Shown in pieces: positions 25,073 to 34,125 of a DNA stretch of 64,000 bases. The stretch comes from B1SED10-225 sp964501415 (lineage in GTDB: Bacteria > Bacillota_I > Bacilli_A > Izemoplasmatales > Izemoplasmataceae): assembly GCA_964501415.1 (NCBI GenBank), contig CAZCSL010000004.1:1-64000 (forward strand). Reading direction: 5' to 3'. The notes beneath the pieces are model-generated. The model saw only the letters and a list, made by a program, of their open reading frames with translations, had not been told where the DNA came from and searched no databases. Numbering within the stretch: the first letter of the stretch is position 1; each line of letters starts with the position of its first letter. The position numbers were made by a program, and so were the translations under genes.

Positions 25073-26333
25073 GGTTCCCACCTCCATCAACCATCATGCG
25101 TTCATGATATTCATCACGGAAGTATCCTAGTGAAGAAATAATCGAAATCGGTGAAGACTGACCCAAACCACAAAGTGAGGTTTGATGCATGACGCGTGCT
25201 AAGGATTCTAATTTAAACAAATCTTCACTCGTACCGGTATAATCGACGAACTTACGCAACAATTTCTCAATGTGTACATTACCTTCTCGACAGGGGGTAC
25301 AACGACCGCAAGACTCATGTTCGAAGAAACGTGAAATCCGTAATAATACATCGAAGATATCTTGTCTTTCATCCATTACGATAATCGCGCCAGCACCTGT
25401 TTTGGTTTCAAAGTCTTCGAAGCGATCGTAATCGATTTGTAAATCGAGCATCATCTCAGGAATAATAGGACCACAGGCTCCCCCAAGTTGTACCATTTTA
25501 ATGCGCTCTCCGCCTTTGACACCGCCACCGAGTTCATTGATCGCGGTTCTTAAGGTAGTACCGAAAGGCACTTCATAAACACCGGGGTTTTTAATGTTTC
25601 CAGATAAACTAATCAACTTGGTTCCCGTTGACGTTTCGGTACCAATTTTTTTAAACTCTTTGCCACCCATATCTACAATGAAAGGCAAGTTACAGAATGT
25701 TTCAACGTTGTTTAACAAGGTTGGTTTTCCAAACACGCCAACGTCTGAAGGGAATGGCGGTTTTACACGGGTTCTACCCGCTTTACCCTCTATAGATTCT
25801 ATCATGGCGAACTCTTCACCGACAACGTAAGAACCAGCCCCTCGTTTGATCTCTAAATCAAAACTGTAATCGGTACCTAAGATGTTTTCGCCGATGAAGC
25901 CCTTGTTTTTTGCTTCTTCAACAGCATATTTCATGATGCTTATCGCTTGGTTGTATTCACCGCGAATATAGATATACCCTTTAGTGGCACCCACAGTATA
26001 AGCCGCAATCAAGATACCTTCGATAACCGAATGAGGGTCGTTTTCCATTAAATATTTGTCTTTAAAGTTACCGGGTTCACCTTCATCTGCGTTACAAACA
26101 AGATATTTAGGTCTGCTGTCTTCTTTGGCAACGCTCATCATTTTGATGTGCATAGGAAAGCCCGCGCCACCGCGTCCACGAAGATTGGCAACTTTGACCT
26201 CTTCAATCAGGTCGATGGCATCCATTTTAATGGCTTTTTCTAACTGTTTATAAGAGTCATTCTTGATCGCATCATCAATGGATAACGGGTTAATATCGCC
26301 AATACGCTTTGTCAACATTTTAAGTTCAGGCAT
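25065..26333 (-). CDS. hydB: NADH-binding hydrogenase subunit HydB (NuoF-like, short form)
   Basis: This FMN- and NAD-binding subunit (422 residues) has NLRGRGGAGFP (about residue 50), CNADEGEPGNFKD (about 80), GSYVVGEEFAMIESIEG (about 166) and the [4Fe-4S] motif CGRCTPCREG...CGLG (about 340-390). It lacks both the N-terminal thioredoxin-like [2Fe-2S] extension and the C-terminal 2x[4Fe-4S] tail of long HydB proteins such as those of Thermotoga (about 620 residues). Its electron circuit is therefore simpler. The gene overlaps hydC by eight bases and hydA by eight, so one operon hydC-hydB-hydA makes the complex. Confidence 0.93.
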   Translation of the reverse strand: MPELKMLTKRIGDINPLSIDDAIKNDSYKQLEKAIKMDAIDLIEEVKVANLRGRGGAGFPMHIKMMSVAKEDSRPKYLVCNADEGEPGNFKDKYLMENDPHSVIEGILIAAYTVGATKGYIYIRGEYNQAISIMKYAVEEAKNKGFIGENILGTDYSFDLEIKRGAGSYVVGEEFAMIESIEGKAGRTRVKPPFPSDVGVFGKPTLLNNVETFCNLPFIVDMGGKEFKKIGTETSTGTKLISLSGNIKNPGVYEVPFGTTLRTAINELGGGVKGGERIKMVQLGGACGPIIPEMMLDLQIDYDRFEDFETKTGAGAIIVMDERQDIFDVLLRISRFFEHESCGRCTPCREGNVHIEKLLRKFVDYTGTSEDLFKLESLARVMHQTSLCGLGQSSPISIISSLGYFRDEYHERMMVDGGGNLD

Positions 26334-26802
26334 GCTTTTTCCCCCTATATTCAGAGATGATTGCCTTAACCTTATTGGTGTCTAAATTGGTAAATGTTTT
26401 CTCGCCTATACGCATAACTGGCGCTTTGTCACAAGCCCCAAGGCAACTTGTGTATTCGAGAGAAAACATTTTATCGGATGTCGTTTCATCGACATCGATA
26501 TCCAATAAGGTTTTAAGCGTTTCTAAAATGCTTTCTTGGTTGTTTACATGACAAGGCACGTCGTGACAAACTTGAATAACGTGTGTACCTTTAGGCTGTA
26601 AAGAAAACAAACTGTAGAACGTAATGACTGATGAGATTTTACTCTCCGTGATGTTTAAATACTCTGCGATGGTTTTTAATTCTTTTTCTGTGAGGTCATG
26701 ATGCAACTTATACTTTTGATAATCAAGCAATATCTCAATCAAGTATTCTTCATTTTTAGGATATTGACCGAGAACTTCTTTTAGTTGCATATCCTTATCC
26801 AT
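26326..26802 (-). CDS. hydC: Hydrogenase [2Fe-2S] subunit HydC (NuoE-like)
   Basis: The 158-residue thioredoxin-fold ferredoxin has the four [2Fe-2S] cysteines in CHDVPC (about residues 87-92) and CLGAC (about 124-128), after a helical N-terminal domain typical of the NuoE family. It passes electrons between the flavin subunit HydB and HydA. It is the first gene of the hydCBA operon. Two in-frame ATG codons (26802 and 26790) compete: AAAGGA touches the first and lies 12 bases from the second, so the exact start is uncertain by four residues. Confidence 0.92.
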   Translation of the reverse strand: MDKDMQLKEVLGQYPKNEEYLIEILLDYQKYKLHHDLTEKELKTIAEYLNITESKISSVITFYSLFSLQPKGTHVIQVCHDVPCHVNNQESILETLKTLLDIDVDETTSDKMFSLEYTSCLGACDKAPVMRIGEKTFTNLDTNKVKAIISEYRGKKHA

Positions 26803-26850
26803 TCCTTTCTTGAATTTGGGTTTTATGAAACCGCTTGCTTACTAGTTTTT

Positions 26851-26879
26851 ATTATACTGATGTTTTTTTTAAATGACAA
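26851..26879 (-). promoter_or_regulatory. Promoter of hydCBA
   Basis: Read on the - strand, TTGTCA and TATAAT are 17 bases apart, about 50 bases before hydC. No operator is obvious. Confidence 0.65.
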
Positions 26880-27178
26880 ATGCTAAATCGTTTAGAAGTT
26901 GTTATATTAAGCGAAATATCAAGTATAATGTCTAAACAGAGGGATTTAATTATTAAATAGAAAAATTATGCATAAATAAAAAAAGAGAGATGTTTATTTT
27001 TAAGAACCAAAATTGTGTATAAAAGGAAGGGTTAATTATAAAAAAACAAATTACTCTAAACGTTTTAATGAACTCAATGAATCAACTTTTTATAGCTTTT
27101 ATAATCAAATAAAGGTATACTTTAAGTAACTGATGTACGTTTTTTTAATACAATACAGTAAAGAGTGAGGTGATATTT
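26880..27178. other. AT-rich intergenic region without a recognisable gene
   Basis: About 300 bases between divergent hydC and the lipoprotein gene. A TATAAT at 26924-26929 (+ strand) and an isolated AAGGAAGGG near 27024 are present, but no ORF with a normal start follows either. I see no convincing RNA fold or palindrome. It could hold decayed coding sequence or an unrecognised leader. Confidence 0.4.
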
Positions 27179-29080
27179 GTGATTAAGAAAAGTCTTTTAT
27201 TTGTAGTGTTGTTTTCTGTCGTTTTTCTCTTCGGGTGCGATTTGCTAGATTCAGATAACAACAATGACAACCAAGACGACCAAAAGGAAGTAAACGGTAA
27301 CGGTGACGACGATGATGATGTGATAGACGATGAGCCTAATGGTAACGGTGAAAACGAAGACGGCCCCAATGGTCAAAATGGCGAGGCTACGCTTCATGCG
27401 ATCACCTTTAACACACTAGGTGGTTTAGCATTAGATGAGCTAAACATAGCTGATAATGAGACGGTAGAAGTGTTGCCTACACCTGAGCGAAGGGGGTATA
27501 CATTTTTAGGTTGGTACTTAGATGAACAATTTGATGATGCATTTGATCATGAAAGTGTCATTACAAAGGATTTGGTTTTGTTTGCCAAATGGTCTTTGGA
27601 TTTAAGTGGGGTTGTTCCGATTGAAGTAATCTATACTTTGGAAGAAGAAACAAACATTATCATAGAAGGGGTTGTAACGGCGTTTGATTTTTCCTCATTT
27701 ATTCTTATGGACGATACCGGTTATGCACAAGTTTATGGGTATTATGAAGATCAGTTGGATATTGGTCACCAAATTAGAGTTGATGGTGTTATAGCGGCTG
27801 ATGGTCATATACCTATGGTCATGTTAGACGAAAGCCAAACAAATCCATATGAAGTCTTAAAAATTGGCGTTGATTTTCACCATGAACCTAAGGAAATTAG
27901 TATTGAAAATCTTGCCAAGCTTACCTTAGAAGATAATTTACCGATTGGGTATTACCGGATTGCAGGGGTGTTGGTTGAAGATCCCATAGGTTACGCACGT
28001 TTTAGAGTTGAGACATCCGATAGTTTTATTTTCATTGAGACTTCATGGCAAGGGTTTGATATGTTTGAAGACAATGTTGGAAACGTTGTCGATATTAACG
28101 CCTATATTACTAGATTCAGGGAGATGGATCCATACTTGAATAAAGGGCATTATTTGGTACATTTTTTTACCAGTGATGATTTTAATGTCCATGAACCAAA
28201 TCCCGATGAAGAAATCGTAATTTTAAAGGATTATATTAAGCGTCAATTAAATGAGACCATTGTTCGCTATGATTTTTATAAGCCTTTACCTAGTAACCCT
28301 TATGGTTATGAAGTGGAACTCAATTATGAGATTCTTTTAAGTGATGCTGCGCTTGGTGATATTAATATCATGGATGGTTCATATCACATTAAGGCATTAA
28401 GTGATACGGTAGAACAACTAACCATAGCAATCACGCTTACTAAAAATGACCTTCAAGAGGCTTTTGAAGTGACGCTGGATGTAAAGTCCATAGAGGTTAC
28501 GAGCCTCGATGATATTTTGACGATGAAAAATGAAGAGAATTACTACATTCATGCGGTAATGCTTGGCCATATATTTTATGGTGAAGGGTTGATTATGGAC
28601 GCCAATACCCATCAAGTTATGGTGATTGAAACCCCGAAATTTGGCGGGCTACCAGATAGCTATGATACGTTTTTTGCGTATGGGGGATACCGCAGTGATG
28701 GTTTAAATGATATCTTTTATGTCGATCACATTGAAGGCATCATAGCTCAAAACGATGCGCCCGTGCATAGCTTTTCTAAAGTCGCTATGAATCCTGAATC
28801 GTTATACGAAGATGAATTATATGAACCGTTCTTATATGTTCATATGGCGGGCTACTATGACTCGTCTTATATTACGCAAGGATATCCTGGTTTGTTTACA
28901 CTAAATCAAGATTACTACATTAGTATCTTGGCTAGTTTTAATCAATTTGAAAGCTTCTATGCATATCAACCACAAACTCATATGGTGATTAGTGGCTTTT
29001 TGGTAAAATGGCATAATAATCAAAACGAAGTCGAAACATATATCGTGTTTGAAGACTTCATTTCCACAGCTCAAGATTAA
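27179..29080 (+). CDS. Large multidomain lipoprotein with InlB-type and OB-like repeats
   Basis: The signal peptide ends in lipobox LFGC. A low-complexity Asn/Asp/Gly linker (to about residue 70) leads to an InlB/flg-new type beta-repeat: ITFNTLGGLALDELNIA, RRGYTFLGWY and VLFAKW. Two domains with an OB-like pattern follow (about 150-270 and 425-520), with an Ig-like beta segment between them (about 340-420) and a third beta-rich region at the end; total 633 residues. The GTG at 27179 is chosen because GAGGTG lies seven bases upstream and it places Lys-Lys before the hydrophobic core. It is a cell-surface protein of unknown function, possibly adhesion or ligand binding. Pattern-based domain calls are tentative apart from the InlB repeat. 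Confidence 0.8.
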   Translation: MIKKSLLFVVLFSVVFLFGCDLLDSDNNNDNQDDQKEVNGNGDDDDDVIDDEPNGNGENEDGPNGQNGEATLHAITFNTLGGLALDELNIADNETVEVLPTPERRGYTFLGWYLDEQFDDAFDHESVITKDLVLFAKWSLDLSGVVPIEVIYTLEEETNIIIEGVVTAFDFSSFILMDDTGYAQVYGYYEDQLDIGHQIRVDGVIAADGHIPMVMLDESQTNPYEVLKIGVDFHHEPKEISIENLAKLTLEDNLPIGYYRIAGVLVEDPIGYARFRVETSDSFIFIETSWQGFDMFEDNVGNVVDINAYITRFREMDPYLNKGHYLVHFFTSDDFNVHEPNPDEEIVILKDYIKRQLNETIVRYDFYKPLPSNPYGYEVELNYEILLSDAALGDINIMDGSYHIKALSDTVEQLTIAITLTKNDLQEAFEVTLDVKSIEVTSLDDILTMKNEENYYIHAVMLGHIFYGEGLIMDANTHQVMVIETPKFGGLPDSYDTFFAYGGYRSDGLNDIFYVDHIEGIIAQNDAPVHSFSKVAMNPESLYEDELYEPFLYVHMAGYYDSSYITQGYPGLFTLNQDYYISILASFNQFESFYAYQPQTHMVISGFLVKWHNNQNEVETYIVFEDFISTAQD

Positions 29081-29152
29081 AAAGGCATTTAGATAACCAT
29101 GCGGAACATTCTACAGTGTGAGGTTAATTTTATTTGATAAAGGCGTGAGCCC

Positions 29153-29833
29153 ATGAGAAATAAACGTAAAATCCAAGTGAATATTCCTTTGTTCTTGCAT
29201 ATCGCCTTGCAATTTGTTTTGGGTATTTTCATTTTAGTGTTCGGGGTCAATATGATGATTCGTAGCTTATTGGGTCCAGCGCCTTGGGATACGTTCACCT
29301 ATCATTTGCATGCTTTGTTAAATGTAACCCTAGGTATTAGTGCATTTATCATTCAGTGTACGTTGATTATTATCATAATGGCACTTAGAAAGTCTTGGCA
29401 ATATAGCTACATTTTCACATCCATTATTACGATTTCTGTGGCCTTTGATTTTTGGGATCTCATAGTGTTTAGAGATTATTATCCGGAAGGACTGTTTTTA
29501 AGATGGATATTTTATCTTGGAGGCATTACTTTGCTCTCCTTTGGGTTGGGCTTGGTGGTTTTGACGCGATTCAAGGCCACCGTTGTTGATGAATTAATGC
29601 TTTTGTTCATGGATTTTTTTAAGACAAAAAACGTGTTTATGACCCGCATGCTAGTAGAAGGTATTGGCTTGAGCATGGGATTAATTATTGGTTTATTGGC
29701 TGGCTTAGGGCTTGGGATTATAAATCAGGGTACGTTAATTGTAACGCTTATTTTACCGTTTTTATTAAGTCTACAACTTCGTTGGATGACACCAATTTTT
29801 GATATTAAACGCAAACATCATATAGAATCATAA
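29153..29833 (+). CDS. YczE/YitT-like membrane protein
   Basis: The 226-residue protein has about six transmembrane helices. GPAPWDTFTYHL near residue 42 and the repeated GxxLGxG pattern match the YczE/YyaS-like family, which often sits beside transport or antibiotic-synthesis genes but has no defined activity. The ATG at 29153 has a weak upstream site (AAAGGCGTGAGCCC). It is not coupled to a neighbouring gene and ends at a strong terminator. Confidence 0.72.
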   Translation: MRNKRKIQVNIPLFLHIALQFVLGIFILVFGVNMMIRSLLGPAPWDTFTYHLHALLNVTLGISAFIIQCTLIIIIMALRKSWQYSYIFTSIITISVAFDFWDLIVFRDYYPEGLFLRWIFYLGGITLLSFGLGLVVLTRFKATVVDELMLLFMDFFKTKNVFMTRMLVEGIGLSMGLIIGLLAGLGLGIINQGTLIVTLILPFLLSLQLRWMTPIFDIKRKHHIES

Positions 29834-29879
29834 AAAAAACCCCCTATTTGAGCTTAAGTGGTCCAAATAGGGGGTTTTG
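29832..29879. terminator. Bidirectional terminator
   Basis: A long hairpin (AAAACCCCCTATTTG / CAAATAGGGGGTTTT) lies between the convergent YczE-like gene and ptsH. Confidence 0.9.
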
Positions 29880-29880
29880 A

Positions 29881-30141
29881 TTATATGCTGCCTTCTTTTT
29901 TTAAGACGTTTTCTAAGGCTGTTAGTGCCGTTTCGGCATTTTGCCCAATGACTTCAATCTTAAAGCTGGCTTTGTGAGGAATACCTAAGCTTATGACCAT
30001 CATAATCGATTTTAAGTTTATGGTTTTATCTTGATAAATAAGTTTTATTTCATTGGAATATTTGTTGGCTTCTTTGACAAGTTTTGAGGCAGGTCTAGCG
30101 TGCAGGCCGGTTTCATCTTCGATGGTAAACTTTTTTATCAT
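29881..30141 (-). CDS. ptsH: HPr phosphocarrier protein
   Basis: The 86-residue protein is a full HPr: TGLHARPASKLV holds the PEP-dependent phosphorylation His (His14) and NLKSIMMVISLGI holds the regulatory Ser (Ser45) used by HPr kinase. In Firmicutes P-His-HPr activates glycerol kinase and P-Ser-HPr is a CcpA corepressor. It lies 28 bases after glpP in a two-gene unit rather than with ptsI, tying it to glycerol use. Enzyme I and HPr kinase are not in this window, so it may be the general HPr or a dedicated second copy. Confidence 0.95.
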   Translation of the reverse strand: MIKKFTIEDETGLHARPASKLVKEANKYSNEIKLIYQDKTINLKSIMMVISLGIPHKASFKIEVIGQNAETALTALENVLKKEGSI

Positions 30142-30169
30142 ATCGATTTCCTTAAGAGATTGCTTTTTT

Positions 30170-30718
30170 TTAGTGTTGATGATGCCACAAATCCTCTTTA
30201 GATGTGGTTATGGCCTGTGCCCCTGCGTCTAGACAAGCTTTAACCTCAGAGGCTTTGGTGATTAAACCGCCGGTCAATATTTCTGAATTGCTGTGTTTTC
30301 TAATGATATCCAGTTTATCGGGCATAGCGGGTAAGACTTCAATCGCTTCTGGGTTTGCAACACTTAGTATTTTTAAGCTTTGGTCTAAGGATAAGGTATC
30401 TTTTAAGAAGAAACGCATAATCCCTATGACTTGTCGTTTCTTACAAAGTTCAATGACTTTAGGTTTTGTAGATATGATACCATCTACCTTGAGTTCTTGG
30501 ATTAGATAAATAGCCCCATACTCATCATTACAAAGACCTTTGATTAATTCTAAGTGAATAATCACACGTTTATTGTGTTTTTTGATGATTTTTATTAAAT
30601 CAGAAAGCTGTGCAAGTTGAAAACTCATGATTAAGCAATAATCAAGATCGGTTTTTAAAAATGTTTTTAACGCTTTGTGGGAACTGATAGCGGGTAAAAC
30701 ACGTTGTCCGTTTAACAT
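30170..30718 (-). CDS. glpP: Glycerol uptake operon antiterminator GlpP
   Basis: The 182-residue TIM-barrel protein matches GlpP: RVLPAIxxxxxLKTFL at the start, VIIHLELIKGL near residue 63, DGIISTK near 88 and the phosphate-binding GGLITKASEVKACLDAGAQAITTS segment at the end. GlpP binds glycerol-3-phosphate and the leader RNA of glp operons to prevent termination. The ATG at 30718 has GGAGGG upstream; the longer frame start at 30742 does not. It is divergent from glpK, whose leader contains a suitable terminator hairpin. Confidence 0.9.
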   Translation of the reverse strand: MLNGQRVLPAISSHKALKTFLKTDLDYCLIMSFQLAQLSDLIKIIKKHNKRVIIHLELIKGLCNDEYGAIYLIQELKVDGIISTKPKVIELCKKRQVIGIMRFFLKDTLSLDQSLKILSVANPEAIEVLPAMPDKLDIIRKHSNSEILTGGLITKASEVKACLDAGAQAITTSKEDLWHHQH

Positions 30719-30853
30719 AGTATCCCTCCAATGGGTTCTCATTTATTATAGCATAAAATTTTGTTAGATAGAGGTGTTTATTAAACTAGTAGATTAAATA
30801 GGTAATAAATGAAACTTTTTTTTACTTAACTTAGATACGTGAGCAATTATTCC

Positions 30854-30882
30854 TTTACATAAACGGCATATCATGCTATAAA
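30854..30882 (+). promoter_or_regulatory. Promoter of the glpK operon
   Basis: TTTACA and TATAAA are spaced by 17 bases, about 140 bases before the glpK start, which leaves a long 5' leader. Confidence 0.7.
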
Positions 30883-30897
30883 TAAAGTAAGTTAACA

Positions 30898-30978
30898 ACT
30901 TTTTTCTGCGGAGAATTAGAGCCCTCGGAAAGATAGGTCTACATGGATAGGTGTAGGTATCTTTTTTGGGCTTTTTAT
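30898..30978 (+). promoter_or_regulatory. Structured leader/terminator of glpK, probable GlpP target
   Basis: An outer stem AGCCC (30920-30924) / GGGCT (30968-30972) followed by five T encloses an inner hairpin AAGATA...CTACA / TGTAG...TATCTT. This is a transcription terminator inside the glpK leader. With glpP next door, control by GlpP plus glycerol-3-phosphate antitermination is the natural reading. The RNA contact site itself is not defined by sequence. Confidence 0.65.
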
Positions 30979-31020
30979 TTTAGAATTCGAAGTATAGATG
31001 ATTGATGGAGGATTGATAAG

Positions 31021-32526
31021 GTGAAACAATATGTGATGTCTTTAGATCAAGGAACCACAAGTTCACGCGCAATATTGTTTGATAAGTCGGGTAAGATTGT
31101 TGGCGTTGCTCAACGAGAGTTCAAACAAATATATCCCAAACCAGGATGGGTAGAACACAATGCAAACGAAATTTGGTTATCGATTCTTGGTGTTATCGCT
31201 GAGGTGCTACAAAACAACGATGTTTCACCAAAAGAAGTAGCCGGAATCGGTATCACCAATCAACGAGAAACTACGGTTGTGTGGGATAAAAATACAGGCA
31301 GACCGATTTATAATGCCTTGGTATGGCAATCACGTCAAACCTCTGAAATCTGTGATGAACTCAGAGAAAAAGGGTATCAAACATTGTTTAAAGATAAGAC
31401 CGGGTTATTGATTGATCCTTATTTTTCCGGCACGAAAGTCAAATGGATTTTGGATCATGTAGAAGGGGCCAAAACAAAAGCTAAAAACGGTGAGTTGTTG
31501 TTTGGTACCATCGATACATGGATAATTTGGAAATTATCGGGCGGTAAAGTCCATGTGACCGATTATTCGAATGCATCTAGAACGTTAATGTATAATATCC
31601 ATGAGCTCAAGTGGGATGAAGAAATCTTAGATATCTTAGATGTACCCGCTTCGATGCTTCCAAAGGTCAAGGGGTCATCAGAGATTTATGGTTATACCAT
31701 CGATTATCATTTCTTTGGTCAAGAGGTACCGATTGCCGGTGCTGCAGGCGACCAACAAAGTGCGCTATTTGGCCAAGCTTGTTTTGAAAAAGGCATGGCT
31801 AAAAACACCTATGGTACCGGTAGTTTCCTGCTTATGAATACGGGTAGCGAAGCGATTCGTAGTGATTCAGGGTTGCTTACTACCATTGCGTGGGGTATCG
31901 ATGGAAACGTTGAATATGCCCTTGAAGGCTCTGTTTTTGTGACTGGGGCTGCAGTACAGTGGCTGCGAGATAGTTTAAAAATCATCGATCATGCCAAAGA
32001 CACAGAAGCTTTGGCTAAATCGCTAAAGACAAATGATGGGGTGTATTTAGTCCCTGCCTTTGTTGGCCTGGGCTCTCCTTATTGGAGTCAAGAAGCTAGA
32101 GGGGCTATGTTCGGTCTTACGCGTGGTTCATCAAAAGAACAATTTGCCAGGGCTGCCTTAGAATCTATCGCTTATCAAAGCACGGATTTATTGCTTACGA
32201 TGAATAAAGATTCTGGTATTGAGTTAAAAGAACTGCGTGTCGATGGTGGCGCAGTAGCGAACGATTTCTTAATGCAATTTCAAAGCGATATCTTGAATGT
32301 CCCAGTCTTAAGACCAACCATTCAAGAGACCACCGCATTAGGCGCTGCTTATTTGGCTGGGTTGGCGGTTGGTTTTTGGAAAGACAAAAACGAAATCGCG
32401 GCGCAGTGGGCTATCGATAAACAGTTTGAGCCAAAGATGGATAAATCGTTGCGAGAAACCCTTTATGCGGGTTGGAAAAACGCGGTTGAAGCGACGTTAT
32501 CGTTTAAACCACCGAAACTAAAATAA
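31021..32526 (+). CDS. glpK: Glycerol kinase
   Basis: A 501-residue FGGY kinase. SLDQGTTSSRAILFD and the segment ending GWVEHNANEIW are diagnostic, the C-terminal ATP-binding LRVDGGAVANDFLMQFQSD is present, and the length is standard. His230 in DYHFFGQEVPIAGAAGDQQ sits at the position phosphorylated by P-His-HPr in Gram-positive GlpK, so activity is probably PTS-controlled; ptsH lies nearby. The start is GTG at 31021 with TGGAGGATTGATAAG upstream. It converts glycerol to glycerol-3-phosphate for the dehydrogenase genes that follow. No GlpF-type facilitator is present in the window. Confidence 0.97.
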   Translation: MKQYVMSLDQGTTSSRAILFDKSGKIVGVAQREFKQIYPKPGWVEHNANEIWLSILGVIAEVLQNNDVSPKEVAGIGITNQRETTVVWDKNTGRPIYNALVWQSRQTSEICDELREKGYQTLFKDKTGLLIDPYFSGTKVKWILDHVEGAKTKAKNGELLFGTIDTWIIWKLSGGKVHVTDYSNASRTLMYNIHELKWDEEILDILDVPASMLPKVKGSSEIYGYTIDYHFFGQEVPIAGAAGDQQSALFGQACFEKGMAKNTYGTGSFLLMNTGSEAIRSDSGLLTTIAWGIDGNVEYALEGSVFVTGAAVQWLRDSLKIIDHAKDTEALAKSLKTNDGVYLVPAFVGLGSPYWSQEARGAMFGLTRGSSKEQFARAALESIAYQSTDLLLTMNKDSGIELKELRVDGGAVANDFLMQFQSDILNVPVLRPTIQETTALGAAYLAGLAVGFWKDKNEIAAQWAIDKQFEPKMDKSLRETLYAGWKNAVEATLSFKPPKLK

Positions 32527-32552
32527 AACAATTTAATACCTGAAAAAGAGAC

Positions 32553-32600
32553 AAAGAGAAAAGGGTTCATAAGATTTATGAACGTTTTTCTCTTTTGTTT
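32553..32600 (+). terminator. Terminator after glpK
   Basis: AAAGAGAAA...TTCAT / ATGAA...TTTCTCTTT with a TTTT tail lies in the 147-bp gap before the dehydrogenase genes. It suggests separate or attenuated expression. Confidence 0.7.
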
Positions 32601-32673
32601 TTTATCCATATTAGCGCATTTTTAAGTAAAAAGATTTAAGTTTATCATCGCATCAAAGAAAGGAAGATAACCC

Positions 32674-34125
32674 ATGATGTATGATTTTATAATTATCGGT
32701 GCTGGTATTACAGGAGCAAGCATCGCTAGAGAACTTTCCAAATATAAAGTTTCTGTTTTAGTTTTAGAAAAGGAAAATGACGCGGCAAATCATGCGACCA
32801 TTGCCAATAGTGCAATTGTGCATGCCGGTCATGACCCTGAACCAGGCACACTTAAAGCCCTTTTGAATGTGGAAGGAAATCAATTATATGACCGCTTAGA
32901 AAAGGAATTAGAAATTCCTTTGTTAAGAAGTGGTGCTTTTATGGTGGCACACGATGAACAAGAAGAAGACACATTAAAGTTCTATTATCAAAGAGCTAAA
33001 GCAAATGGCGTTACTGGGGTTGAGTTGATTAGTGGAGATGAAGCTCGCAAGCAAGAGCCAAATCTTTCTAAATCAGTTACGCTTGCTTTAAATCTACCTT
33101 CGACTAAAGTAACTTATCCTTGGGAGGTTGCGGTAGCTTCTTTGGAAAATGCTGTAGATAATGGCGTGGTTTTTAAGCGTTCTCAGGAAGTAAATTTAAT
33201 CTACAAACAAGAGGGTGTATTCACCGTAAAGACCAAACAAGAAGCAACCTTTAAATCTCGATATATCATCAATGCTGCAGGCGCTTTTGCCACCCGTGTA
33301 GCGGGACTAACCGAAGAAGCACCTCCTTATAAAATTACGCCAAGAAAAGGCGAATACATGGTACTAGATAGACGCGTGAAAGGGTTTATTAACCGTACGC
33401 TTTATCCTTGTCCAACCGACAAAGGTAAGGGAACCTTATTGGTTCCTCAAGTACACGGGAATATTTTGGTCGGTCCAAACAGTGTATGGCAAGATTCACC
33501 TGATGATGTAACAACAAGTAAATCGGGTCTTAAAGAAATTAAGCAAGGTGCTGCGCGTTTGGCAGACAATATCCCTTTTCATAAAACGATCCGCACCTTC
33601 GCTGGTGTGAGAGCGACTTCAACGCATAAGGATTTCTATATAAAAGAGTCTATCGAAAAGGAGAACTTCATTCATGTAGCCGGTATCGATTCACCAGGCA
33701 TCAGTGCCGCCCCAGCGATCGGTAGGTATGTCGTGGAAGATATTATCATGAAAAAGGAAGCTTTGGTGAAAAATTCAAATTTCAATCCCAAGAGAAAACA
33801 CATCAAGCTGTTTGATGATATGGATGATGATGAGAAAAAAGAAGCGTTCAAAAATGACAGACGCTACGGTAATTTAGTCTGTAAATGTGAGCGCATTACC
33901 GAAGCCGATATCGTGCGTCATATCCATAGAAGTGTACCTGTGGATACGGTTAAGGGCATAAAAAAAAGGGCTCGCGCCGGTGCAGGGTTATGCCAAGGGG
34001 GTTATTGCCAACATACGATTATTCACCTTCTGGCAAAAGAATTGAATAAAGACGTAACCGAAGTTGAATATTACGCCAAAGGTACGACGATCTTCAAAGA
34101 GGAAACGAAGGTGAAAAAACGATGA
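32674..34125 (+). CDS. glpA: FAD-dependent glycerol-3-phosphate dehydrogenase with BFD-like [2Fe-2S] domain
   Basis: The 483-residue protein has an N-terminal FAD site (IIGAGITGASIARELS), a DAO-type oxidoreductase domain with TPRKGEYMVLDR near residue 228, and a C-terminal BFD-like domain. In that domain LVCKCERITEADI and GLCQGGYCQ supply four Cys for a [2Fe-2S] cluster. It oxidises glycerol-3-phosphate to dihydroxyacetone phosphate. The following two genes overlap by four bases each, the usual three-gene arrangement in anaerobic Firmicutes, so electrons probably pass to the second flavoprotein rather than to oxygen. The ATG has AAAGGAAG upstream. Confidence 0.9.
   Translation: MMYDFIIIGAGITGASIARELSKYKVSVLVLEKENDAANHATIANSAIVHAGHDPEPGTLKALLNVEGNQLYDRLEKELEIPLLRSGAFMVAHDEQEEDTLKFYYQRAKANGVTGVELISGDEARKQEPNLSKSVTLALNLPSTKVTYPWEVAVASLENAVDNGVVFKRSQEVNLIYKQEGVFTVKTKQEATFKSRYIINAAGAFATRVAGLTEEAPPYKITPRKGEYMVLDRRVKGFINRTLYPCPTDKGKGTLLVPQVHGNILVGPNSVWQDSPDDVTTSKSGLKEIKQGAARLADNIPFHKTIRTFAGVRATSTHKDFYIKESIEKENFIHVAGIDSPGISAAPAIGRYVVEDIIMKKEALVKNSNFNPKRKHIKLFDDMDDDEKKEAFKNDRRYGNLVCKCERITEADIVRHIHRSVPVDTVKGIKKRARAGAGLCQGGYCQHTIIHLLAKELNKDVTEVEYYAKGTTIFKEETKVKKR

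Noticed and set aside
27145..27369. Ser-rich - strand ORF
   Set aside because: It is the antisense of the Asp/Asn-rich linker of the lipoprotein gene.
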